The notes under the pieces: generated by a model
Databases searched by the model: none
What the model saw: the letters and a program-made list of their open reading frames with translations, nothing else
Told to the model about the DNA's origin: nothing
Shown: positions 1 to 6,226 of the stretch, in pieces
Position numbering within the stretch: the stretch's first letter is position 1
Layout: every line of letters starts with the position of its first letter
NCBI GenBank assembly: GCA_027347545.1
Contig: DAIEQT010000172.1
Location: 1 to 6,666 of the forward strand
DNA length: 6,666 nt
From: Ignavibacteria bacterium
GTDB taxonomy: Bacteria > Bacteroidota > Ignavibacteria > Ignavibacteriales > Melioribacteraceae
Direction of reading: 5' to 3'
Program-made: the position numbers and the translations under genes

Positions 1-210
1 GTATAAATCATTTACAAAGTTTGTTCCAATCTGAATTAGTATTGCACAGACAAGCGCAACCACTGCTGCTAGCGGTTTAAACATTTCATCGTGAATTGCG
101 ATAGAACTGCCAACCAAAACCGGAACGAGTGCTGCGGGTAAAGTTCTTGGTCGGGTTGCTAAAACCCATGCATCAAATTTTGTAATTGCTTCTGTTAGCG
201 GTGTTGTCAT
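1..210 (-). CDS. menA: 1,4-dihydroxy-2-naphthoate polyprenyltransferase MenA, N-terminal part
   Basis: Membrane enzyme that joins a polyprenyl chain to 1,4-dihydroxy-2-naphthoate with loss of CO2, giving demethylmenaquinone. Only the first 70 codons are in the window, and the gene runs off its left edge. I translated it by hand from the ATG at 210-208. Visible are the RPRTLPAALVPVLVG segment at residues 20-34, typical of the MenA N-terminus, and two hydrophobic stretches (about 25-38 and 46-62). The segment QIGTNFVNDLY at 60-70 leads into the UbiA-family prenyl-diphosphate-binding motif NDxxD, whose last Asp falls just outside the window. The start shares one base with the hepT stop (TAATG), and no clear Shine-Dalgarno sequence precedes it, so its translation is probably coupled to hepT. 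The call rests on this N-terminal signature plus the position after menF-D-H-B. Confidence 0.93.
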   Translation of the reverse strand, partial: MTTPLTEAITKFDAWVLATRPRTLPAALVPVLVGSSIAIHDEMFKPLAAVVALVCAILIQIGTNFVNDLY

Positions 211-554
211 TATTCGTCTGTTGCGCTTAATGTTTTTTCAAATAAAACTTTTATTTCATCCAATTGAGAACTTACTATTCTCCATACAATCTTAACATCT
301 ACCCCAAAGTATTCGTGAACGATAATGTTTCTCATACCAACTATTTGTTTCCATGGAAGAGCTATCCGGCTTTTGATGCTTCTCGAAAGATGCTTTGTTG
401 CTTCGCCAATTATTTCAATGTTTCTAACAACGGCATCAATTGTCTTGGTATCCCGCGAAAATTCCCGCAGCGTATATCCTTTAGTATATTGCTGAATTTT
501 GGCGATGCAATCAAGAATATCAAGTATTAAAAGTTTATCATTCCGCTTAGACAT
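210..554 (-). CDS. hepT: HepT-like HEPN ribonuclease toxin
   Basis: Small helical HEPN-domain protein of the HepT (DUF86) family, the toxin of HEPN/MNT toxin-antitoxin systems. Known members are RNases that inhibit growth until the partner MntA adds AMP groups to a conserved tyrosine. With the ATG at 554-552 the protein has 114 residues. The motif RNIIVHEY gives R75, H80 and Y82, which is the intact RX4HXY signature: R and H are catalytic, Y is the AMPylation site. The family segments VRNIEIIGEAT (about 43-53) and LPWKQIVGM before the motif are also present. I chose the ATG at 554 because it overlaps the mntA stop in the classic ATGTCTAA arrangement (8 bases). An upstream in-frame GTG at 578 would add 8 residues and extend the overlap to 32 bases. 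The gene sits inside the men operon between mntA and menA. Function is inferred from family; toxicity here is untested. Confidence 0.92.
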   Translation of the reverse strand: MSKRNDKLLILDILDCIAKIQQYTKGYTLREFSRDTKTIDAVVRNIEIIGEATKHLSRSIKSRIALPWKQIVGMRNIIVHEYFGVDVKIVWRIVSSQLDEIKVLFEKTLSATDE

Positions 555-837
555 AGATAATATCTTTTTCGATTTCACTCATTAACCGTTTCTTTACAGC
601 TCCTTTAGAAACCAAGTCAACTTTATGATTGAAAAGTTTTTCTAGTTCATAAGATAGATCAACAAACTCTAAACCGATTGGCTTTTTCAGCGACACCAGC
701 AAATCAATATCGCTTCGCTTGGTTTGTTCACCACGGGAAAAGGAACCAAAAATCCCAATCTCTTCAACAAAATATTTTTCTTGAAGGTACGATTTATTAA
801 TAGCTAAGGTTTTTTTTATTTGATTAAGAGTTATCAT
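547..837 (-). CDS. mntA: MntA-like minimal nucleotidyltransferase antitoxin
   Basis: A 96-residue minimal nucleotidyltransferase (MNT), the antitoxin partner of HepT. In characterised pairs it uses ATP to transfer AMP onto the HepT tyrosine and so silences the RNase. The catalytic signature GSX10DXD is intact: G31-S32 in GIFGSFSRG, then D43 and D45 in SDIDLLV. The third metal-binding acid is probably D74 in HKVDLVS. A short helical region (about 1-22) precedes the domain, and the size is usual for the family. The ATG at 837-835 directly abuts the menB TAG stop with no intervening base, so ribosomes finishing menB could restart here. The end overlaps hepT by 8 bases, in antitoxin-first order. 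Such proteins are often labelled simply as nucleotidyltransferase domain protein; the adjacent hepT makes the specific call firm. Confidence 0.92.
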   Translation of the reverse strand: MITLNQIKKTLAINKSYLQEKYFVEEIGIFGSFSRGEQTKRSDIDLLVSLKKPIGLEFVDLSYELEKLFNHKVDLVSKGAVKKRLMSEIEKDIIYV

Positions 838-1671
838 CTATGGCACTCTCGGAAATTTTTTGAAATCCGGTTTTCGTTTTTCGTTGTAAGCGTTTTTACC
901 TTCTTGAGCTTCATCGCTCATGTAGTAAAGCAAAGTTGCGTTACCGGCAAGCTCTTGTATTCCTGCTTGTCCATCAAGCTCTGCGTTGAAAGCAGATTTG
1001 AGCAACCGTAAAGCTAACGGGCTCATTTCCAAAATTTCTTTTGCCCACTGAACTCCTTCGGCTTCAAGCTGATCGACCGGAACAACTTTGTTTACAAGTC
1101 CCATCTGCATAGCTTCTTGAGCGTCGTACCGGCGGCACAAATACCAAATTTCGCGGGCTTTCTTTTGTCCAACAACTCTAGCAAGATAACTTGCACCAAA
1201 GCCACCATCAAAGCTTCCAACTTTTGGTCCGGTTTGCCCAAAGATTGCATTATCAGCAGCGATTGATAAATCGCAAACAATATGAAGAACATGTCCTCCG
1301 CCGATTGCGTATCCGGCAACTAACGCTATAACCGGTTTTGGAATGCTTCGGATTTGTTTCTGCACATCAAGAATATTTAAGCGGGGAACGCCATCTTTGC
1401 CAACGTAGCCTTTGTTGCTGCGTATTGATTGATCGCCGCCGGAACAGAAAGCATATTTGCCATCTTTTGCCGGACCTGCGCCGGTGAGAAGAATTACACC
1501 AACTTCGGAATCTTCACGCGCATCTGAGAAAGCATCATACAATTCTTTTGTTGTTTCGGGACGGAAGGCGTTGCGTTTTTCCGGACGGTTAATTGTAATC
1601 TTCGCAATGCCATCCATCTTTTCATAAGTAATATCTTGATACTCTTTGGCTTTAATCCATTTGAAGCTCAT
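838..1671 (-). CDS. menB: 1,4-dihydroxy-2-naphthoyl-CoA synthase MenB
   Basis: Crotonase-fold enzyme that closes the second ring of the naphthoquinone, converting o-succinylbenzoyl-CoA to 1,4-dihydroxy-2-naphthoyl-CoA in the cytosol. The 277-residue protein is full length for the family. It shows the CoA-binding and oxyanion segments YAFCSGGDQ (73-81) and [12 protein letters not shown] (119-130), the active-site stretch [15 protein letters not shown] (145-159), [10 protein letters not shown] (178-187), and the C-terminal [14 protein letters not shown] (257-270), which is very typical of MenB. Gly148 in QTGPKVGS marks the type I form, which uses bound bicarbonate as catalytic base; type II enzymes have an Asp there. 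The ATG at 1671 lies 2 bases after the menH stop, with a good GAAAGG ribosome site formed by the end of menH. Two 60-base samples here are about 48% GC by hand count, higher than samples from other genes in the operon, perhaps reflecting strong codon selection. Confidence 0.98.
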   Translation of the reverse strand: MSFKWIKAKEYQDITYEKMDGIAKITINRPEKRNAFRPETTKELYDAFSDAREDSEVGVILLTGAGPAKDGKYAFCSGGDQSIRSNKGYVGKDGVPRLNILDVQKQIRSIPKPVIALVAGYAIGGGHVLHIVCDLSIAADNAIFGQTGPKVGSFDGGFGASYLARVVGQKKAREIWYLCRRYDAQEAMQMGLVNKVVPVDQLEAEGVQWAKEILEMSPLALRLLKSAFNAELDGQAGIQELAGNATLLYYMSDEAQEGKNAYNEKRKPDFKKFPRVP

Positions 1672-1673
1672 TA

Positions 1674-2498
1674 CTACCTTTCAATCTTGTTCAAAAAACC
1701 CAAGACTAAATTAGTAAAAAGCTCCGGCTTTTCTAAGTGTGTGTTGTGTCCGGCTTCGGGAATGATTTGGTGTGCGGCGAGTTTAAGTTTCTGCACCATT
1801 CTTTTATTTATTGAAGTAAACTTCTCGTCATTTTCCCCGGTTATTAGCAAAGCCGGAAATTCTAATTTGTAGAGATCGTTCCAGTAACTGTTCATCAATC
1901 CGGTTGAGAAAGCCGCAAGTGAATTTGCCAAGCCGGTAACGCTATTTTTATTTCGCATGGTTTTAATATCATCAAAATTTTGGAGAGTTTGAAGTTTGTT
2001 GAACATCGGCGAGCTTAACCAAAATTCCATAAAGGATTCAATTCCTTCCTTTTTGATTTTATCAGCCAACAGAAAATCGTGTTCAACTCTTTCTTTCTTT
2101 GCTGCAATATCTTCAATTCCTGCAGTTGAGCTTTCAAAAATTCCGGCAATAATTTTTTGAGGATTCTTAAGTGAAAAAGAAAGCGCTGCGCGTCCGCCCA
2201 TAGAATAACCGGCGATAATAATTTTTTCGAATCCGAAGTGACTAAGTATTGCACTGATGTGCCGTACAATTGCGCTGCATGTGTATTGGTCTTCGTCACC
2301 CGGAGAATCTGTTTCGCCGTGACCAATTAAATCAATTGCAAAAGGGAAGTAGTTAGAAGGAAGCCGGTTTAAAATGAAATTCCAATCACATGCGCAGCCG
2401 GTAAAACCATGTAAAAACAAAACGGGAATTTTTGAAGAATGATGAGCCGATTCATCAAGGAGGATATTAAACTGAATTCCGTCGAGTTTTAATTTCAT
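1674..2498 (-). CDS. menH: SHCHC synthase MenH (alpha/beta hydrolase)
   Basis: Alpha/beta-hydrolase-fold lyase that removes pyruvate from SEPHCHC, the MenD product, to give 2-succinyl-6-hydroxy-2,4-cyclohexadiene-1-carboxylate. In the 274-residue protein the oxyanion region is FLHGFTG (28-34), the nucleophile elbow is GYSMGGR (97-103, nucleophile Ser99), the acid is probably Asp224 in TGENDEKF, and the base is His251 in [12 protein letters not shown]. The Arg after SMGG is characteristic of MenH among hydrolases of this fold. The start at 2498 overlaps the end of menD by 32 bases in another frame. The hydrolase motifs alone would not name the function; the position between menD and menB and the SMGGR motif do. 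It has no signal peptide and should be cytosolic. Confidence 0.94.
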   Translation of the reverse strand: MKLKLDGIQFNILLDESAHHSSKIPVLFLHGFTGCACDWNFILNRLPSNYFPFAIDLIGHGETDSPGDEDQYTCSAIVRHISAILSHFGFEKIIIAGYSMGGRAALSFSLKNPQKIIAGIFESSTAGIEDIAAKKERVEHDFLLADKIKKEGIESFMEFWLSSPMFNKLQTLQNFDDIKTMRNKNSVTGLANSLAAFSTGLMNSYWNDLYKLEFPALLITGENDEKFTSINKRMVQKLKLAAHQIIPEAGHNTHLEKPELFTNLVLGFLNKIER

Positions 2499-4245
2499 TT
2501 ATATATTGACTTATTTGTTTCGCAACCGCACTCCAATACTTTTGGCGTTGGAGTTTTGATTTTATTGCGTCGGTTTTAACTTCGAGAACGGTAAGGCTTC
2601 TACTTGCCGGAGATAATTTAAGTTCCTTTCTCAAATGATTCCAGTTTTTAATTTTTACATATTTGCCATTGTAGGCTTCAACAAACTTTCTAAAGTTTAT
2701 GGAAAGAGGGGTTAAAAAGTTCTCTTTCATCACTTCACGGTATTCGGAAATTGGCAAAGACTCAAAAATACCGCCGCCGCTGTTATTGATTAGAATAACA
2801 GTGAGCGGGATTTTATACTTCACAGCGTTATGCAAGCCATTCATATCGTGAAAGAAAGCAAGATCGCCAACGATAAGAAACGTTGGTGCTGTAGTTGTTT
2901 TTGCAATTCCCAGTGCCGTAGAGTTAATGCCGTCTATTCCACTGGCACCACGGTTTGTAAATACGTTTAAACGTTTATTCGAAACGGAAGCAAAGAAATC
3001 CATATCTCGGATTGGCAGCGAGTTAGAAACAAATAAATTGGATTTCTCCGGGAGAGCCATAATTACTTCTTTTGTGATTCTCCCTTCAAAAGGAAATGAT
3101 GTTTCTTCAATCATTTCTGATTTAAGAACTTCTGCAATCATATTCATAGCTCGCCAATCATCAAGCCAGTCCGTAGATGGTTTCCTTAGAGCTAGAGTTG
3201 TTTTGGTAATCTCTTCGCAGAAATTTTCCGGATTCATTCTAATTATTGTCTTTGCCGTGAGTGATGGATCGTTTAAGTCGCCATATTCGTTGCAAAGGAT
3301 TTTTTCAGCCTTTGAATTCTTAAAAAACTCTAAGAGCACATTTGCCGTCGGTGCGCTTCCAAACTGTATAATTACTTCCGGGTCATATTTGCTTTGGAAA
3401 TCTGCTGTTCTTATTAGTGCAGTAAAATTTTCAATTATGTTTTCTTTTTTATGATTTCCAAAACGTATTGAGGAAGAACCATCAGCATAAACCGGGAAGC
3501 CAAATTTTTCTGAAAAGCAGATTACTTGCTTACCAAAACCGTCACCGTAATTATTAAAGCCGATTAAAATCAGTCCACGCTTGCCAAGTAATTTATCAGC
3601 AAGTTTAGCAAAGTTTATTTTTTTCGTAAAAGTTTCTCTCAATTCAAATGCTGAATGAGAGTAAATTTTCTCCAGCATGCTATTTTCAATACTATCGGTA
3701 TAAGAATTTGGCTCAAATGGTTTTTCAAACTGAAAGTTGAGATGAACCGGACCCTTATTTTCGAAGAAAGAAATACGGACAGCTTCTTCGGCTAAATTAC
3801 GTATATGAGCAAGGTTTTTAACATCAGGCAAACCCACATCACTAAATAAACGAATGTGGTTTTTATAAATGTTATGCTGATTAATAGTTTGGTTAGCGCC
3901 GCTGCCACGAAGCTTGCGCGGTCTATCTGCAGTACAAACAATCAGCGGAACCCTCTGATAGAAAGCTTCAATTATTGCCGGGTAAAGTTCAGCAACTGCT
4001 GTTCCAGAAGTAGTAACAATTGCAACCGGAGATTTAGTTTTCTTTGCCAAGCCTAACGCAAAGAAAGCAGAGCTGCGCTCATCAACAATGGAGTAAGTAG
4101 TGAAGTTTTTATTTGCGGCAAAGGTTAAAGTAAGCGGAGTGCTTCGGGAACCGGGAGAAATGCAAACATGCTTAACGCCAAGTTCAGCTAAACGACTCGT
4201 AAAAACATCGCACCAGACAATATTACGGTTGATTGATAATTTCAT
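2467..4245 (-). CDS. menD: SEPHCHC synthase MenD (ThDP-dependent)
   Basis: Thiamine-diphosphate enzyme that decarboxylates 2-oxoglutarate and adds the succinyl unit to isochorismate, forming SEPHCHC; this is the first committed menaquinone step. At 592 residues it is slightly longer than the E. coli enzyme. Expected active-site residues are visible: S33 and R34 in SPGSRSTPLT, E56 in VDERSSAFF (the ThDP-activating Glu), R108 in TADRP, Q119 in SGANQT, R413 in SLPIRDMD, and R432 in NRGASGIDG. The ThDP/Mg site is GDLAFFHDMNGL (460-471) through INNSGGGIF (486-494). The ATG at 4245 overlaps the end of menF by 23 bases and has a GGA ribosome-site core a few bases upstream, within menF. The tail (about 560-592) is basic, rich in K and R, and its last codons overlap menH. 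Confidence 0.98.
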   Translation of the reverse strand: MKLSINRNIVWCDVFTSRLAELGVKHVCISPGSRSTPLTLTFAANKNFTTYSIVDERSSAFFALGLAKKTKSPVAIVTTSGTAVAELYPAIIEAFYQRVPLIVCTADRPRKLRGSGANQTINQHNIYKNHIRLFSDVGLPDVKNLAHIRNLAEEAVRISFFENKGPVHLNFQFEKPFEPNSYTDSIENSMLEKIYSHSAFELRETFTKKINFAKLADKLLGKRGLILIGFNNYGDGFGKQVICFSEKFGFPVYADGSSSIRFGNHKKENIIENFTALIRTADFQSKYDPEVIIQFGSAPTANVLLEFFKNSKAEKILCNEYGDLNDPSLTAKTIIRMNPENFCEEITKTTLALRKPSTDWLDDWRAMNMIAEVLKSEMIEETSFPFEGRITKEVIMALPEKSNLFVSNSLPIRDMDFFASVSNKRLNVFTNRGASGIDGINSTALGIAKTTTAPTFLIVGDLAFFHDMNGLHNAVKYKIPLTVILINNSGGGIFESLPISEYREVMKENFLTPLSINFRKFVEAYNGKYVKIKNWNHLRKELKLSPASRSLTVLEVKTDAIKSKLQRQKYWSAVAKQISQYINEIKTRRNSV

Positions 4246-5590
4246 TTTCCAGCAAAGACAAGATTGGTTTGAATTTTAGTTCTGTTTCGTGATACTCTGA
4301 AATCGGGTCGGAACCCTTGACTATTCCGCAGCCGGCATAAGCAGTAAGTATATTGTTTTTTAGAACTGCACTTCTGATTCCAACTGAAAATTCACACTTA
4401 CGCTTTTCGTTAAACCAGCCTACCACACCCGCGTACAATCCTCTATCAAAATATTCTAAATCTTCAATCAATTCCCAAGCTTTTTTCTGAGGCAAACCAC
4501 AAACCGCCGGCGTTGGGTGTAGTTTCTTTGAAATGTCTAAAATATCAACCCCCTCTTTAAGTATAGCTTTTATTGGAGTTTGAAGGTGTTGAATGTTTTG
4601 AAGTTTTTTTATCTGTGGGTTTTGGCTATAGGAAATTTTTTCAGAAAAGTTTTCCAAATTACTTATAAGAAAGCTTAATACGTTGTTGTGTTCATTAATG
4701 TCTTTTTGATTATTAAGCAGGCTGCTTTCCAAAACTAGATCTTCATCCAAATTAGCTCCGCGTGCAATTGAGCCGGCGAGTGCCTCAGTTTCAATTTTAT
4801 TTCCATCAAGAGTAAATAATTTTTCCGGTGTTGAACCCAAAAAGATTGATCCTTTTTCTTTGTAGGCAAAAGTATTACACTCGGGATATTTGGTTTGAAG
4901 TTTTAATAGAAAACTGGAAATACTGAAATTGCTTTTCAGCGCAAGCTGCATTCTTCTAGCAAGAACAATTTTTTCGATGCTAAGCTTGGTTATTTCAATA
5001 AGTCCGGCATTTATTATTCTTATCCACTCTTCGAGTTCAGTTTCGGATAAGACATCGTAAGCGGTTGCAGGTTCAATACTTGTCGAAGGTTTACCCGGAA
5101 GTAAATCTAAAACTTTCCCAAAAATTTCTAAATTCGGATTCTTTCCGAAAAACTGAAAAATAATAATTGGATTTTCAGCATCACTTACAATTAGAACTTG
5201 AGGGATGAACCAACTTTGATTTGGAAAATCTGACCAGAGATTTTCTTTTTTATCCGGTAAGAACTTCTCGCCGCCGAATACCAAAGGTATTTCGCTCAGT
5301 AAGTTGGAATCATAGTTTGCGGAAATAAGTAGCTCTTCAGATTCCAGATTACCCTTAGAAATCGCTTCAATAAGTTTTCCGGTAAAAGGACTTTCAATCT
5401 TTCCGACGCCGAGGCTAGCTCTATTCATGGATGGATTTGAGAAAAAAAATAAGGTTTTTTCACTCAAAAGAAGCTCAAATAAGCGCTCAATTTCAGCTTT
5501 TTCGATTTTAAACGTGAATCTTATGAGACTTTCATCCCGAATTGGTGCTTTACTTGTAAATGCGAGGATTTCTTGAATGAATTTATGCAA
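4223..5590 (-). CDS. menF: Isochorismate synthase MenF
   Basis: Mg-dependent chorismate-binding enzyme that converts chorismate to isochorismate, the entry step of the pathway. The 455 residues have a variable N-terminal half and a C-terminal chorismate-binding domain (about 190-450). Visible landmarks are IEKIVLARR with K207 as likely general base, STPEKLF (253-259), ETEALAGSIARG (268-279), LHPTPAVCGLP (357-367), YAGVVGW (386-392), AYAGCGIVKGSDP (417-429) and the acidic metal-ligand region EYHETELK. Context with menD rules out a primary anthranilate or aminodeoxychorismate synthase call. The start is odd: the first usable start codon after the in-frame stop near 5640 is TTG at 5590, and the next in-frame Met is around residue 55. 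No strong ribosome site precedes TTG, so the exact start is moderately certain. It is the first gene of the operon. Confidence 0.96.
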   Translation of the reverse strand: MHKFIQEILAFTSKAPIRDESLIRFTFKIEKAEIERLFELLLSEKTLFFFSNPSMNRASLGVGKIESPFTGKLIEAISKGNLESEELLISANYDSNLLSEIPLVFGGEKFLPDKKENLWSDFPNQSWFIPQVLIVSDAENPIIIFQFFGKNPNLEIFGKVLDLLPGKPSTSIEPATAYDVLSETELEEWIRIINAGLIEITKLSIEKIVLARRMQLALKSNFSISSFLLKLQTKYPECNTFAYKEKGSIFLGSTPEKLFTLDGNKIETEALAGSIARGANLDEDLVLESSLLNNQKDINEHNNVLSFLISNLENFSEKISYSQNPQIKKLQNIQHLQTPIKAILKEGVDILDISKKLHPTPAVCGLPQKKAWELIEDLEYFDRGLYAGVVGWFNEKRKCEFSVGIRSAVLKNNILTAYAGCGIVKGSDPISEYHETELKFKPILSLLENEIINQP

Positions 5591-5615
5591 GCTTTTATTT
5601 GTTTTTATTGTAAAT

Positions 5616-5645
5616 ATAATACGAATTAAGGAAGAAAAGTTTCAA
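5616..5645 (-). promoter_or_regulatory. Candidate sigma70-like promoter of the men operon
   Basis: Read on the minus strand, TTGAAA (5645-5640) and TATTAT (5621-5616) each match the sigma70 -35 and -10 consensus at 5 of 6 positions, with an 18-base spacer. Transcription would start near 5609, giving a leader of about 20 bases before the menF TTG at 5590. An alternative Bacteroidota-type element, TATTTTTG (5668-5661, fitting TAnnTTTG), lies further upstream, but I see no matching upstream TTTG box. The region is AT-rich, so chance matches are possible. Confidence 0.5.
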
Positions 5646-5665
5646 ATCAATCTGTACCTACAAAA

Positions 5666-5691
5666 ATATAAAACGCTTCGATAGTTTATAT
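5666..5691. repeat. AT-rich inverted repeat in the menF-marR spacer
   Basis: ATATAAA at 5666-5672 and TTTATAT at 5685-5691 form perfect 7-base arms around a 12-base centre. The repeat lies upstream of the candidate men promoter, within the divergent spacer. It could be a regulator site or simply a product of the high AT content here; no family consensus is recognised. Confidence 0.3.
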
Positions 5692-5754
5692 GTAAAGATT
5701 ATTAACTTTCTTTTTAAGACTGAATGCTCTATTTTTTCTTTAGAGGTTCGTTGG

Positions 5755-5779
5755 TAAAATGTTACGGTTAGGAGTAACA
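5755..5779 (+). promoter_or_regulatory. Candidate marR operator with a -10-like box
   Basis: TGTTAC (5760-5765) and GTAACA (5774-5779) form perfect 6-base inverted arms with 8 bases between, a 20-base palindromic span of the size bound by MarR-family dimers. A TAAAAT box (5755-5760) touching the left arm could be the -10 element of marR, which would place the operator over the transcription start. I found no good -35. A dimer bound here would block marR transcription, fitting the usual autorepression of the family. The assignment is inferred from position and symmetry. Confidence 0.42.
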
Positions 5780-5803
5780 ACAAACTAAAGAAAGGGTACA
5801 TCA

Positions 5804-6226
5804 ATGGCAGATAAGAAACAATCGGCCTTGGACTTATGGGAGAGGCTTTCCAAAGCTTACGACAAAGTCCGCAAAGTACAATCCAAACAAATGTTTGAGC
5901 AGAAGTTAACAACACCTCAGTTTGGCGTGTTGGAAATTTTGCACAAGATGGGTCCGGTTCCGCTGAAAAAAATCAGCGAAGAAATGATGGTTACCGGCGC
6001 CAACATTACATGCGTTGTGGATAATCTGGAGAAGGAAGGATTTGTAAAAAGAATTCCTTCGAAGGAAGATAGACGAGTTATACATGCTGATCTAACCGCT
6101 CAGGGGAGAGTTAAAATTGAGTCAATATTACCGGCATACGCGGACAGCATGGCAGCAACAATAGGTTCTTTGAGCGACCACGAACAAAAGGAACTAACTC
6201 GTTTGTTGAACAAGCTTCAACAATAA
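5804..6226 (+). CDS. MarR-family winged-helix transcriptional regulator
   Basis: A 140-residue DNA-binding protein of the MarR family, expected to act as a dimer in the cytosol. An N-terminal helix carries the dimer region (about 8-33). The winged helix spans about 36-100, with LTTPQFGVLEIL at the start of the domain, the recognition helix around 64-79 (TGANITCVVDNLEKEGF region) and the wing at KRIPSKEDRRVIHADLT (83-99), whose DRR is the family hallmark. C-terminal helices (about 105-139) complete the dimer interface. The only cysteine is Cys70, in the recognition helix; the N-terminal redox Cys of OhrR-type members is absent. The ATG at 5804 has a good AGGG ribosome site 7 bases upstream. 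The gene is divergent from the men operon and convergent with prmA, with no intergenic base. Ligand and targets cannot be read from the sequence. Confidence 0.94.
   Translation: MADKKQSALDLWERLSKAYDKVRKVQSKQMFEQKLTTPQFGVLEILHKMGPVPLKKISEEMMVTGANITCVVDNLEKEGFVKRIPSKEDRRVIHADLTAQGRVKIESILPAYADSMAATIGSLSDHEQKELTRLLNKLQQ

Noticed and set aside
264..530. An 88-codon open frame on the plus strand opposite hepT
   Set aside because: It is antisense to a well-supported gene, with no recognisable protein features; it is a by-product of hepT codon use.
210..837. Base composition as evidence that mntA-hepT was recently acquired
   Set aside because: Hand counts of 60-base samples give about 33-37% GC here and about 48% in menB, but menF and menH samples are also about 32-33%, so the pair does not stand out from the operon.
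547..837. Reading MntA as an antibiotic-modifying nucleotidyltransferase
   Set aside because: The protein is only 96 residues, the minimal MNT domain, and is directly paired with a HepT gene; aminoglycoside nucleotidyltransferases are much longer.
2927..3454. A 175-codon open frame on the plus strand
   Set aside because: It lies wholly antisense to menD, which has intact family motifs throughout; it has no recognisable domain and no ribosome site.
4223..5590. Reading MenF as anthranilate, aminodeoxychorismate or salicylate synthase
   Set aside because: These share the chorismate-binding fold, but the gene heads an operon with menD, menH and menB, and no glutamine amidotransferase partner is present.
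5658..5915. An 85-codon minus-strand frame with a hydrophobic stretch, spanning the marR start and the spacer
   Set aside because: It begins antisense within marR and covers the presumed promoters. The hydrophobic run comes from the complement of the AT-rich leader, and nothing supports translation.
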